A stretch of DNA of 64,000 bases from Megalonaias nervosa (taxonomy: Eukaryota; Mollusca; Bivalvia; Unionida; Unionidae): NCBI GenBank assembly GCA_016617855.1, contig JAECUM010093728.1, forward strand, positions 1-64,000, read 5' to 3'. The notes under the pieces are model-generated. The model was not told where the DNA came from. It ran no database searches and saw only the letters and a list, made by a program, of their open reading frames with translations. The translations under genes and the position numbers were made by a program. This document shows, one piece after another, positions 44,053 through 56,385 of this stretch. The stretch's first letter is position 1. Every line of letters starts with the position of its first letter.

Positions 44053-45267
44053 CTGACATGAAGAAAAATATGCATGATTATTGTATGGATTATCCATTCC
44101 TCTCTTAAGTTTAATGAAGTATAAACAATAAATGAGTAGGCAAACTATGAACTTCACAGCCATCAAATTTATTCTTTTTATTTTCACTGTCCTTTTCTAA
44201 TAAGCAACAGCCAAAAATAGAGATCCAGACTCATTTATTGTGACAAATGTCTACTTGTAGTTCCCAAAGTCTAATCCATAATTTTAGCCACTTGTCCATT
44301 GTCATGTCAACACCAACAACTTGTCTAACATCAACAGTTTTTAAAAAACTCACAAAGCATGAATGAGGCTATTCCAAGTGTCATTGGTCCTATAATAAGC
44401 TAACAAACACACCCTTTCTACACCAACATTCATTTGCATGCATTGGCGAACTAGTGTTGGTGTAGAATTCTTCATGTAAACCCTCATCTCTGTTAAGATT
44501 ATCTCACGTAAAAATCAGGGTGATCATTAATCCCACTGTTGTATTTTATTTGTCAACAATTCATCGCAACATAAAAACCCATAGGATTCACATGTAATAA
44601 TCTTGCTTATAATAATAATACAGATGAATAAATTGAGTGCAGTACAGCAATCTCAAGTGCTTCTGTGCTATGGCTAAAGAACCTAATAATGAATGGAACT
44701 GATGTGCACCATCTCTGCAGAAAAGTGTCTGCCCCAAATTTCAATATCTGGAACTGTACCCCACATATTTGTGAAATAATTCATTAAGGCCACAGCAAAA
44801 CTGTGGCAGTAAATAGCTCTGGTGATCAAATTAGCAACACTTTACATTATTTACCCAAATATAGCCCACCCAAATGCAAACATTCCAGATTCTGATTGAC
44901 TCAGGCACAATCTATCTATCCACCTACCAATTACAGCCACAGCCACATATATAGACAGCATTATGGTCATGTTCACTTACGCACACTCCAGGGTGCAGGG
45001 AAAACCTCCATGACAGCAACAGGCACCTACTAGTTTACAACCATGAGAAGGATCTTTGTTCTGTGTAGGATGAGTTCTCCCTGCACAGGAAACTGCCATT
45101 TAACATCCCCATCTGAATGATGGCTCATAGTTTAGTATTATACCTAGCAATGATGCAAATGGAGGATCTGAAACCTGGTACCTTCTGCAATGGAGGCCAG
45201 TGAGCTAAGGACAAAGTCACCATCTCTTAATTCACCAGCAAATCAAGGTCCATGCTGTTCACTAATG

Positions 45268-45493
45268 CAGAACAGTTTAATGAGACCCTGATCACCTGGC
45301 ACATTACATGATGGCAGATCTAAGACTACTACCCTGTTAAAATCTGTATGCTCTACCTAAGTGATTACATGAGCTGATATCAGAACAGTTTAATGAGACC
45401 CTGATCACCTGGCACATTACATGATGGCAGATCTAAGACTACTACCCTGTTAAAAGCTGTATGCTCTACCTGAGCAATTACATGAGCTGATAT
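45268..45493 (+). repeat. 113-bp tandem duplication
   Basis: CAGAACAGTTTAATGAGACC starts at 45,268 and again at 45,381; both copies end in the CATGAGCTGATAT segment. Near-identical. Confidence 0.9.
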
Positions 45494-46509
45494 AAGTATA
45501 TCTAGCAGTCATTAGTCAATCCAGTCCACATCAACTCCATGACAGTCATATACTGGTGTATAATAAAAAGATACTTTGACATGTCTGCACTTTTGATCAC
45601 CACAATTTTCAAGTGCAAACCAAGCTCAAAAGTTTGACCAAGCACACTGCAGACTGAACTGATTTAGCTTCATATGATTTCATACCTGTCATGAAGAAAT
45701 TTGATCAAGTTCTTTAAGAAATATAAATATATGAAAAAACTTCAAAAAAATACCTTAAAGCAAATTTTCTATTATTCAACAACCAGTATGCAAATTTACA
45801 CACATTTATTCAACCACTTTCTGCACTAATTATAACTGCAGCATTCCCCTGACAAGAAGTTTTTCTACACCACTTTAATCCTCCCAACACAAGTCAAAGC
45901 TAAGAAAGTAATCCATTATCATCAAGTAAGAGACTGCAAATTTTTTTTTTTATTTAAAGCCATATCACTCCCTAAATTTAAAAAAATTCAACAGTGGCGT
46001 CTTAAAAACATTTTTTTGCTTCACATAAGGTCACACTGTATTCTCAAAATGTACTTTGATGCAGTCATATAGAACCAATTTTACTTATAGCTGTCAAGTG
46101 ATCAAATGCTCACAAACCTGCTTAATCTCAAAATGAACTAATGCCTTCTAATTTCTGAAGACCACATGTAGAAAACTGGATGCACAGCCTTTTTTTCAAG
46201 ATCAGGGATATTATTTATGTTTCTAAGTACACATGTCAGTTTTAAAAATAGGATTAAAATTCAAATACATCTTGCAGAACAATGTGTTGTGCCTGCAAAC
46301 AACCCATGTACATGACTTGCAGAAACTTTAAAATAAAACTCTGAAACAAGATTAAAACTGTGATCATGCTATAAAAATCAAAAAGTGATGTTGATGTTTC
46401 TCCATCTGCTAAATACACATTTAACTATAATGGCATCTGCTATTCTTCCATACAGTATCAGAATTCATCTGGTGCACAAAATATTTTTTTTGAACCACGG
46501 ATAACCATA

Positions 46510-46990
46510 AGCACAGTGAAGTGTCTTGTAAGTCTTTGGTCTCTGGGGTCCATGGAACAAATGGAACAATACATCTCACCTGAGAAGTGTATTAAAGTCT
46601 TTGGTACATGGGCTCCATGAAAAATCATGGAACATTATGTCTCACCTCTGAAGTGTACTGAAAGTCTTTCATCTGTGGGCTCCATGGAACACATGGAATA
46701 ATAAGTCTCATCTGTGAATCGTCTTTTAAGTCTTTGGTACATGGGCTCCATGAAACACTTGGAACAATATTTCTCACCTGTGAAATGTACTGTGAAGTGT
46801 ATTATAACTCTTCAGTACATGGGCTCCACAGAACATGGAACAAAATGTCTCACCAGTGAAGTGTACTGCAAGTCTTTGGTACATGGGCTCCATGAAACAC
46901 CTGGAACAAAATGTCTCACCAGTGAAGTGTACTGCAAGTCTTTGGTAGATGGATGCCAAGGAACACAGAACAATATGTCTAACCTGTGAA
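46510..46990 (+). repeat. Minisatellite, unit about 64-68 bp
   Basis: AAGTCTTTGGTACATGGGCT recurs about seven times, followed by CCATG.AACA.ATGGAACAA and TCTCACC-TGAAGTGTA. Open frames across it are products of the repeat. Confidence 0.85.
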
Positions 46991-47205
46991 CAGCATAATG
47001 GTGACCAAAATTTCTGGATAAGAGGGCAAGATGGGAAACCATCATGCATCCGAGTACAAAACATTAAATATATAGTACTGTTGTAAAAAAGATTGAGCTG
47101 AATACCATGAATGATGCAGAAGGCATCAGGCTTTAACACAGAATCATAACAATGATGACAATGAAGTCAAGACATGAAATCTAGTGTATCAGTGTACAAT
47201 GTTTC

Positions 47206-47345
47206 AGGCATATAAAATTATTGTACCAAAACTTCTTTTGTGTAGATGGAGTCCTGGTAGATTAGCGTGTCAACATACAATTTTACAGGTATACAAAATT
47301 ATTGTACCAAAACTTCTTTTGTGTAGATGGAGTCATGGTAGATCA
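47206..47345 (+). repeat. 81-bp duplication
   Basis: TATTGTACCAAAACTTC and GTGTAGATGGAGTC occur twice with the same spacing. Confidence 0.85.
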
Positions 47346-48289
47346 TTTAGTAGTGTGATGAAGTTGTTGTCCACAGGACACAGTTCAATACCCCTGCAGG
47401 CCAGCCCAAGACAACTGTCAAGGTGTGTCCTTTGCAAAAACACATTGGTCCTATTTCCTTGGCATGATATAGCCAATGATGTGTTTAAATCTGCCATTAA
47501 AAACGGATTTATTTGCATGGAAGCTGATGACTTGCACAAAACTGACACTAAATTTTAATGCTTATGCTGCCATCACTGCCACTGGAAAAGTGACAGACCT
47601 GTCGACTTAGATAACATGCATTTGAAAAGTTCAGAAATGTGATCTGATACAGCAAAGGCAAATAATATGTTCAATTAAAAATTTTTTGATGTACATCTGG
47701 ACCTTAATGACAGTAGTTTCAGAAAGCACAATTCCAAACCTTTTGGTGCTCAGTGGCTTCTTACGAGATCTATCAACTTGAGTTTTTTTTTATTTTCACA
47801 TGGTGATGGCAATCATCTCTTCTGCCATAAGACATACACAAGACGACATATATCTCATAAACACATTTGCTGTCTTTCCTGCTATTTTTTTTCAACAATT
47901 GGAATATTCCTTTTTTTTTGTAAATTCTGTGTTATTTGAACTTTATAAGAGGATGATTCTGCCTTTTACCTTTAATACATTTTTATCTGCTGGATGACAC
48001 TGCTAGAAAATGATATAAGCAACTGCTTGAACATGCAGGCACTCTGCCTCAAAAACACATGCAAATTAAAGCATCTGTGATACTCCTGTAAAATTAGTCT
48101 GATTCCCTGACCAACTCCACTAAAGCTACTGCGAAAGCCCAGATCCAGACCAAAAATACACAAGCCAAATATCAAGATCTGACTGTAACAAATGTATTTT
48201 CATTTTTATTTGCTAACATTCCATCAGTTGTAATCTAAGAGTCATTTAAGTATGACATCTGGTCAAATCATAAGAGTTGACAGGACTTA

Positions 48290-48605
48290 AGTGATACCCA
48301 AGTCTTGTCATTTAATGGTGATAACCATGTCTTGCCATTTAATGGTGATAATCATGTCTTGCCATTTAATAGTGATAACCAAGTCTTCCCATTTAATATG
48401 ATACCCAAGTCTTACCATCACCATGTCTTGCTATTTAATGTTGATAACCAAGTCTTGTAATTTAATGGTGATACCCAAGTCTTGCCATTTAATGGTGATA
48501 ACCTTGCCTTACCATTTAATAGTGATAACCAAGTCTTGCCATTTAATGGTGACAACCAAGTCTTGCCATTTAATGGTGATAGTCAAGTCTTGCAATTTAA
48601 TGGTG
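48290..48605 (+). repeat. 27-bp minisatellite, left part
   Basis: Units of AAGTCTTGCCATTTAATGG followed by TGATAACC, about 11 copies with point changes. The array continues on the far side of the LINE at 52,061. Confidence 0.9.
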
Positions 48606-51600
48606 TCTTGCTCCACTGTTGCGGCTTCCTTTGTTATCGAACAAGCCGCCATCACGTGATACTCGCCAGTCCACCTGTTTATGCTATGATGGACCCTCAT
48701 TAATTGCGTTAAATGGCCACTCCTTGGCTCTCCACACTACATTGTGCACTAGACTAAACGATCTGGGACTACATTCATCATTCCATAACTGTAAACGGAA
48801 GCGAAAAAAGAAGCATTGTTTCAAAGCTGGCCGGCGTAGAACAGAAAGAACTCCAGTTATCTCCCTTTCGCCCTTTCCCGCGCAGAAATTTAAAAATTCG
48901 GCCGTTAATTTAGACGGCCGTTAATTTAGACAACCTAATCCAAATTCCAATTAAATCGTCAACCTTTGTGTCAGCTATCGAAGAGATACCACTGCGCATC
49001 GTATTATTCAATGCCCAATCAGTAGGACCATCGGAAAAGCGCACAGAAATAGTTAATTTTATCAACAATCAGAATATCGACGTCTTTTTCCTGACAGAAA
49101 CATGGCTAAAAACATCAGGTGATGAACCCAAGTGCGCGGATCTAACACCCACCGGTTACTCCATCAAGTCATTCCCCCGCCACTCTCGCGGAGGTGGAAT
49201 TGCTGTCATCGCAAAGACCTCCATGATCAACCATCTTAACTACACAACAACTTTCAATTTCGACCACACATCGTTTGAACTAGTCCAAACTACACTCACA
49301 CTGGAACAAAGGTCAGTCCATTTTTTCTGCCTCTACCGCCCTCCTCCTAGTAGAAAAAACAAGCTGACAGAATCTCTCTTTTTGGAGCAGTTTCCGAATC
49401 TCCTGGAGTATGGAAATTCGATAGGTGGCAACCTGATTATTCTTGGAGATTTCAACTTTCACTTTGACTGTCCTGGAAACCCATGCACATCGAAACTCCT
49501 AGATTCCATTCACGTTTTCAACCTCAAACAGTCAGTTAGCCAACCCACCCATAAACATGGTCACATATTAGACTGGATTCTTTACAGACCTGATGATAAT
49601 ATTCTTCAGTCCTCCCTGGTGTCCCACAAACTTTCATCAGATCACCTCTGCATTATATGCCATCTTGACGTATCAGTCCCTAACCCTCCACCTTTATTCG
49701 CTACTAAGAGAAACCTCTGTATGATAAACAGAATCAAACTAATGCATGACATCCAAGCAAACCTAACAACTAGCTTACCTACTACAGCAGAACAACTTGA
49801 TAACTGCCTGCGTTCATTGCTCGACAAACATGCCCCAGCAACCAAGTGCAGAGTAGCAATTCAGAAGTGTTCTCCGTGGTATAGCAGTGTTAGGGACCAG
49901 CTTCGCACTGCTAAAAGAGACCGCCGTAAAGCTGAGAGGCTTTGGCTTTCCACCAGACTCACTATTCATAAGCAGATCTATGATGCCGCTAAGAAGAATG
50001 TCACAAACATAGTCCATGCAGCTAAATCAGCCCACTACAGTACTAAAATCATGGAAAGTTCCAGCTGCAAAGAGCTATTTGAGATTACTAACAAGCTGAT
50101 GTCAAGGAACAAATGTACACCACTTCCAGCTACTTTCTCTCTAGTCGACCTCCCGGACCTGTTTGCAAATTTCTTCTGTGACAAAGTACAAACCATCAGA
50201 GATAAACTTGACAACACAATTTCAGTTGACTCGTTGTCACCATACAGTTGCGATACAGAATTTCAGCGGCAACCGTTAGCAGCATTTGAACCTGTCTCTA
50301 TGGATTTAGTACGTACAATCGTGATGAAGAGTGCACCAAAGTCATGTGAACTTGATCCGATTCCGACATCACTGCTGCTAGAGTGCTTGGATCCAATACT
50401 GCCTTCACTAACTGATGTTATTAATACCTCTCTCTCAACTGGGGAATTCCCATCATTTTACAAAACTGCCATTGTAAAGCCTCTGCTGAAGAAACCAACA
50501 CTCGACCATAATGATTTAAAGAACTACCGCCCAGTTTCTAATCTGCCATTCATGTCAAAAATCTTAGAAAAAGTTGTTCTATCCCAACTTGTATCTCATC
50601 TGAATTCAAACAGTCTTTTTAGCAATGTACAGTCTGCATATCGCCCTTGCCACAGTACTGAAACTACTCTTCTGAAAGTAGTCAATGACCTTCTCTCTGC
50701 TTTGGATGGTGGAAAGATTACAGTCCTCACTCTCCTTGACTTGTCTGCAGCATTTGACACTATAGACCATGATATACTACTTCACCGTCTCCAGCATGTA
50801 TTTGGCATTCATGATACGGCCTTACTATGGTTCAAGTCCTATTTGGTCAACAGGACACAAATTGTGTCCGCAAATGGAAAACATTCCAGCCCAGTTGATC
50901 TATGCTGTGGTGTTCCACAGGGGTCTGTTCTTGGACCAGTTCTCTTCATTCTATACACTCAGCCACTCTCAAGTGTCATAGATCACCATCCAATGTCTCA
51001 CCAATTGTATGCTGATGACATCCAAATATACAAATCTAGCCATCCAGCTGAAGTTGAAGCTACCATCCAAGGAGTAGAGAGGTGCATTTCCGATGTGAAA
51101 TCATGGATGACATGTAACAAGCTACAGATGAATGATGATAAAACTGAAGCCATCCTGATTACAACACAAAGACTTTCTCATTCACATCCTTTACCTCAGA
51201 CAATAAATATCAGCAACACCAACATTAAATTCACACAGTCAGTACAAAACCTCGGTGTCACTCTCGACAGTACTCTCTCGTTGCACCAACATGTCATGAA
51301 CATATGCAAGGCTGCATATCTTGAGCTGAGACGAATCAGCTCCATTCGCAAGTATCTTTCAGTTGATGCCACTAAAACACTTGTGTGTTCCTTAGTACTT
51401 TCAAGACTGGACTATTGTAACTCAATTCTGTCTGGTTCGTCTCAATATCTACTTCAGAAACTTCAAAAAGTTCAAAATACAGCTGCTCGAATCATCCTTA
51501 GAGTACCACGATCAGAGCACGCCTCTCCCCTGCTCTGTACCCTACACTGGCTATCCATACGATCCAGAATTAAACACAAAATTTGTTCTCTGTGCTACGT

Positions 51601-52029
51601 TTCACTGACGGGCTCCAGTCCAACATACCTATCTGACCTCACCCATGTGTACACACTGCAAGATGCTTACGCTCCTCTTCTGACACTCGTATTCTCATTA
51701 TTCCCACTATGAAGAAGAAATCATATGGACAATGCTCTTTTGCATACCAGGGCCCAGCAACGTGGAACGAATTGCCCATTGCACTTAGACACAAAGACAC
51801 AGTGATCTCATTCAAGAGCGCTCTTAAAACTCACCTATTTCAACTGCAAGAACAGACTTAAAGACTTAATAATGTTTCCTTGCCTTAAATATTTACAGCA
51901 TATTTTCTGTTTCTACTTTCGTGGTGTTTGTTTTTAATTTTGTAATCATATCATTATATATGTTTTTTAAGTGTTATCAAATGTTGTAAAGCGCTTAGAG
52001 CTTCTAAAGATTAAGTGCTATACAAAGTC

Positions 52030-52060
<31 letters not shown>
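48606..52060 (+). mobile_element. L2/CR1-like non-LTR retrotransposon
   Basis: A nearly full-length element of about 3.45 kb ends in a (TTA/ATT)n tail (52,033-52,060), preceded by a conserved 3' segment AAAGCGCTTAGAGC (about 51,990), typical of L2/CR1-type elements. The body holds one long endonuclease plus reverse transcriptase frame. It is inserted in the 27-bp minisatellite: the left flank ends TTTAATGGTG and the right flank starts ATACCCAAG, which join into a normal repeat unit without any visible target duplication. A short direct duplication GGCCGTTAATTTAGAC lies in the 5' part (48,901-48,930 region). No separate ORF1 is seen. Confidence 0.85.
48968..51861 (+). pseudogene. LINE endonuclease/reverse transcriptase, late frameshift
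   Basis: The main frame is open from 48,914 to 51,712 but contains no ATG before the endonuclease, so the position of the start is uncertain (the GTG at 48,968 is the first alternative). N-terminal APE-type endonuclease motifs are VLFNAQSVG, FFLTETWL, LGDFNFH and SSDH. Reverse transcriptase motifs follow: NYRPVSNLP, SAYRPCHSTET, LDLSAAFDTIDHD, GVPQGSVLGP, then the catalytic YADD at 51,008-51,019 and NLGVTLDS. A frameshift near 51,650-51,700 moves the C-terminal GPATWNELP and FKSALKTHLF block into another frame, ending at TAA 51,859-51,861. Otherwise remarkably intact, so a fairly recent copy. Confidence 0.88.
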
Positions 52061-52061
<1 letters not shown>

Positions 52062-52215
52062 ACCCAAGTCTTGCCATTTAATAGTGATAACCAAGTCTTG
52101 CCATTTAATGGTGACAACCAAGTCTTGCCGTGTAAGATGATACCCAAGTCTTACCATTTAATGATGATATCTAAGTCTTACCATTTAAAAGTTATTCCCA
52201 AGTCTTGCCATTTAA
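52061..52215 (+). repeat. 27-bp minisatellite, right part
   Basis: Continues the array at 48,290-48,605 with ACCCAAGTCTTGCCATTTA units, about five copies, running almost to the importin-13 donor site at 52,234. Confidence 0.9.
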
Positions 52216-52234
52216 CGGTGAGATAATAACCTAC

Positions 52235-52321
52235 CCTTAGTATTCTATCCAGCAGAACCTGTCCATTTGCTACCACCATTTCCTGCACTGCAGGCACTGT
52301 TGACTGAGCCAGCAACTCTGC
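52235..52321 (-). CDS. IPO13: Importin-13 coding exon
   Basis: The acceptor is TTTCAATTTCAG and the donor AGG|GTAGGT. The 87-base exon encodes 29 whole codons, AELLAQSTVPAVQEMVV then ANGQVLLDRILR, and joins in phase 0 to its neighbours. It aligns in position with the part of importin-13 that follows the TVKASC helix. It begins only about 20 bases beyond the end of the minisatellite array. Confidence 0.85.
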
Positions 52322-52496
52322 CTGAAATTGAAAAAAAATGTCCCCACAAAATCATGAAATGGGAACCACAGAGCCAATGTGATTGCTTGAAATTTGGCAT
52401 GAATTATGTAAAATCTGTAAAAATGTACAGTTCCGACAAAACTGACAGCTTGACATTACAGTAGCAAATGATTATATAACTTCTTTTAAAAGGAAT

Positions 52497-52712
52497 GAGA
52501 ATAGTTCAAATACGGAGGTATAAGAATAATTTAAATATGGATGTATGAGAATAGTTCAAATATGGAGGCATGAGACTGGTTCAAATATGGAGGTATGAGA
52601 ATTGTTCAAATATGGAGGCATGAGACTGGTTCAAATATGGAGGTATGAGAATTGTTCAAATATGGAGGCATGAGAATGGTTCAAATATAGAGGCATGACA
52701 TTGGTTCAAATA
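52497..52712 (+). repeat. 26-bp minisatellite
   Basis: GTTCAAATATGGAGGTATGA units, about eight copies with A/G variation. Confidence 0.9.
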
Positions 52713-53057
52713 ATTTGAAGTTTGGTTTATAAACAAGGTATTAAATTGTTAGAAATGTGTAAGGGAAATGGTGTCAGTTTAGTTGGACCCAAAATTTGGA
52801 TAAATGAGGTTTGGATTGAGGATCTACTGTACTTGGATACAACAACAAAATGCCAATTATTTGGATGCACTGGCAGACATGGACTTTAGCGCACCTTTAA
52901 ATGGAAGTTTGTTTACATTCAACATATCCTACTGAACCAATGCTAAACCAAAACATAATGTATGATCCAGGTTACCATTGTTTTACATTTGACAAGCATT
53001 CATGTTATTAAAGCTCACTGCATAAAAACTCTACCCTCTACATGTCCCAACCATTTG

Positions 53058-53196
53058 TTTTCAAAATAAAAAGTATAAATGTGATTTATTTTAAACTGAT
53101 TATGTAACAAGTTCACACAACTTATAGTAGGCAATCTCCTTGGTTTTGATGTTGGTGAAAAGTGGTAATCTATGATAGAGGAAATAAACCCCACAG
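53058..53196 (+). repeat. About 135-bp direct repeat, copy 1
   Basis: Shares TTCTCACAACTTATAGTA-like and AATCTCCTTGGTTT...GATGTTGGTGAAAAGTGG segments with 53,997-54,135. Confidence 0.85.
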
Positions 53197-53420
53197 AAGA
53201 TCAGTAACCTTAAATGGGCAATATCTTTAAGCTCATATATGTGAGAACAAGAAATTGACCCTGGAACACAAAAGTACAAAGCACCATCCAGGTCCATCCA
53301 AGTAATTATTCATACTTCACAAATTCCAGTGTTTTTTACACCTGATCACTCCCATTTATGCACATTGGGATTGCTGACTATATGCAATATTTGCTTACTT
53401 CCAAAACTGAAGAGCTTGAC

Positions 53421-53548
53421 AATGTGCAAAAAAGTATGTACCTCCTATACTCATGATTTGGCAATGTGCAAAAAAGTATGTACCTCCTATACTCATGATT
53501 TGGCAATGTGCAAAAAAGTATGTACCTCCTATACTCATGATTTGGCAA
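53421..53548 (+). repeat. 42-bp unit, three near-identical copies
   Basis: AATGTGCAAAAAAGTATGTA starts at 53,421, 53,463 and 53,505. Confidence 0.95.
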
Positions 53549-53996
53549 TGGAAGTATATAGTGAAGCCCAATAAACAAGGGCAATTGTACATTTTGCAAA
53601 AAACACATATTAGCTCATTTTTATGAAGAATTTTATTCAATTCAAATTAAAATTAAGCCATATATTTGACTGACCATAGTAAGTCAAGACAACAAACTAG
53701 GTGATGGGGCCAAGTGTTTGGAACTATTTTTGTGTTACTCTTAACGTATTTTCTGCCCAACTGCCTAGAAAGAGATAATATCCAAAACTGCATAGTATGA
53801 TCATAATCGCTGAGGTGCTTACTTGGTGGGATAATATTATGATTACCTCTAATGAGACTTATCATTTTAAAATTTATTGTACAAACATTGTAGAAATAAA
53901 GCCAATCAAACAACTAGCTTAATATTTGTTCATTAGTGTTGCTGTGTCACTGAAACTGAATTGGGGTGGCACAGTTTTTGTTAAATTTAATTTTTA

Positions 53997-54135
53997 TTTT
54001 CAAACTAAAAAGTGTAAATTTGATTTATTTTACACTGATTAGGTAACAAGTTCTCACAACTTATAGTAAGCAATCTCCTTGGTTTAGATGTTGGTGAAAA
54101 GTGGTAATCTGTGATAGAGGAAATAAACCCCACAG
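53997..54135 (+). repeat. About 135-bp direct repeat, copy 2
   Basis: Second copy of 53,058-53,196, about 940 bases away; it ends 28 bases from the importin-13 donor site. Confidence 0.85.
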
Positions 54136-54168
54136 TTAATTTTTGTTTTTTAAAGAAACATTACTCAC

Positions 54169-54227
54169 CAGGAACAGACAGGAGGCTTTTACTGTATGGT
54201 TTTCTGCCATACTCATACCTATCACAG
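54169..54227 (-). CDS. IPO13: Importin-13 coding exon
   Basis: The acceptor is TACCCTCTTGCAG and the donor CTG|GTGAGT. The 59-base exon supplies the last two bases of an Ala codon and then reads VIGMSMAENHTVKASCLFL. The Pro/Ala-Glu-x-x-Thr-Val-Lys-Ala-Ser-Cys segment is a recognisable importin-13 signature. It joins in phase 0 to the exon at 52,235-52,321. Confidence 0.87.
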
Positions 54228-55627
54228 CTGCAAGAGGGTAAAAAAAGGTCTAAGTCAGCAAAAAATTATAATCACTCTGCAAAACATTTATATGCATCAT
54301 TAACAAGGTTTTTACAGAACATTATGCCTAACCTGCAAGAACCTTTTAAATACCATTACACAGCATCTTAACATTGTGGACACTTCTGCCACCATGAACA
54401 ATGCTACCAATATATAGTGATCCTATGCAAGACAAATGTGTTATTGATCTGAATTGTTGACAAACTTGTCAATTTTCTTATCAACTTTTTCTGGGCCAAC
54501 TCAATTTTTACAACTTACCTTTCAATTAGCACCATGTAGCTAATATTGTGTTGATGTGCCACTAAACTCTCTGCATAGTTATTACATTTATCTGCAGGAC
54601 CCTTCTTCCTAGCCCTATAGACCTGGCAACTTTCCACCAAGTCCTAAACCTCATCAGGCCAAAAACAACAAAAGGGGCCCTGTCCATGTGTACACACGAT
54701 GTAAATGCTAACAGGTGGGGTGTGTCCCATGCTGCCTTTTATGCCAGCATTCACTAACACCTGGAGGTGTAATAATGAAAAGGAATATAACAAATAAAAC
54801 ATTAAATTGGTGCAACGATTGGGAATTACCTACCCTGACATTAGTTACTATCAGAAAGAAACAACAGAAGCACTAATTGCTGGCAGTGTACACAAACCTT
54901 CAAAATCAATAAAAAGGCACATAGACACCTGAAAATATATAAGGACTGGGGACACAATAATAAATACAACAAAAAGGATACAACTGACAGCAGAATTGCC
55001 CAAAAATATGACTTAAATGATGAAGTATTTTATGGCCAAGAGATGTGTGTTCATGGAGTCCAATGAAGAAAAAAGGATGATACTATGTCAGAACTGGACT
55101 AAGGTTATCAGATTTGGTTCATGTTGCTTTCTATTCTAGACCTCTGATAACTAAGTGGAGGGATGATAATTACATCCTTTGACTGAAGACAAATTCAGGG
55201 AAAAGATATAGCAATGCAATAATAATGTTAAAATATATTTTCCCCTGTCAGATCTCAGAGACCTTGACCTCTGACCTTTAGAAGTTTTATTCCATGAAAA
55301 CCATTCTGTTTTGGTTCTTCACAGAAACCCTGAACTTTGACCTTAATATCCATAAATCAAATGAGTTTTTATGTCCTACAGGGCAACCTAAATGCAAAGT
55401 CTGGTGAAGGCATGTTAAGCAGAATCCATGATATTGCATGGAAACCAATCTGCTTTGGCCAAACTGTGACCTTTACTTCTGACCTTTCAACCACAAATCA
55501 GCAGAGTTCTTTGTCTCCTTTAGGGCAACCCAACTGCTAGTTTGGATAAGGTATGAGAAGAAGAAAGATTGAGGTATTACAATGAAACCAAACTGCTAAT
55601 GGATGGACAAACATTACAACATAATAT

Positions 55628-56385
55628 TGTTACAAGCCAGGGGTCTTTCCTTGACCGAACGGTGTCAAACTCTGGCGCGATTCCCGCTAGAAGTCATATG
55701 TTTACCCCAAATTTCCAAATACTTCTATACAACTTCAGTTGTAAGTTAGGAAGCCAGACGTGTCCATTCTATACATAAATTTTACTCTAATCAATGTAAA
55801 ACCACAGATTTCGCAACTTGCCAAATATCTATCAACCACACATTTGCATAGTTTCCCTTCATAACTTTCCGTACCGTCAGCAGTTCACGCCGTAGAAACT
55901 CTACAACTATCCCCTAACTCAGGGAACTATTTTAACTACGCCAACTTAGGCCAGTCAATCCATGGTTCCAAGGCACATTACGCCAATACAACTACATCAC
56001 ATTTGCCACCATGGCGACATAAACGGTATCTGCAGAGTCCCTTCTTGTTTATCCCATTATGTAATTTACCGGTTTCCTACTGTAAATACTGCCACTGCAG
56101 TCACAACACCAAGGTACACTACTAGATTTTATTAGGTACTACATTATTCCAGGGACAGTCATGCGGTTTGGGTCTGAATTCACTGCTAATTGACCATGGC
56201 ATCTTGGAAACTCACTAATACTTTCTCTCCGTGACGTTTGCTCCTAATAATTGGCTAATTATTTCGGGCTAAGGAATATTTCCATTGCACCGAATTCCAG
56301 TAATCAAACAAGTAAAATCACACAAATCTAAGAATTCCTTAAACGGGGCGCTATCACCAAATGCGCATCTCCAAAATTTATTACA
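55628..56385 (-). repeat. LTR, left copy (3' LTR of the minus-strand element)
   Basis: 758 bp, TG...CA ends on both strands. Differs from the right copy at scattered positions, several of them within 55,645-55,680. Confidence 0.9.

Larger units (their letters stand above)
44053..52234 (-). other. IPO13: Importin-13 intron with LINE and minisatellites
   Basis: About 8.2 kb. Non-coding apart from a plus-strand LINE (48,606-52,060). Also holds a 113-bp duplication (45,268-45,493), a 64-68-bp array (46,510-46,990), an 81-bp duplication (47,206-47,345) and a 27-bp minisatellite split by the LINE. Confidence 0.75.
52322..54168 (-). other. IPO13: Importin-13 intron
   Basis: About 1.8 kb. Contains a 26-bp minisatellite (52,497-52,712), a 42-bp triplicate (53,421-53,548) and one copy pair of a 130-bp direct repeat (53,058-53,196 and 53,997-54,135). 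Confidence 0.75.

Noticed and set aside
46714..47139. Open frames on both strands up to 121 codons
   Set aside because: They are products of the 64-68-bp minisatellite.
48290..48700. Repeat with regular units, considered as a CRISPR array or a repeat protein (LPFNGDN units)
   Set aside because: The 27-bp units are contiguous without unique spacers and the genome is eukaryotic; the protein repeats are translation of the minisatellite.
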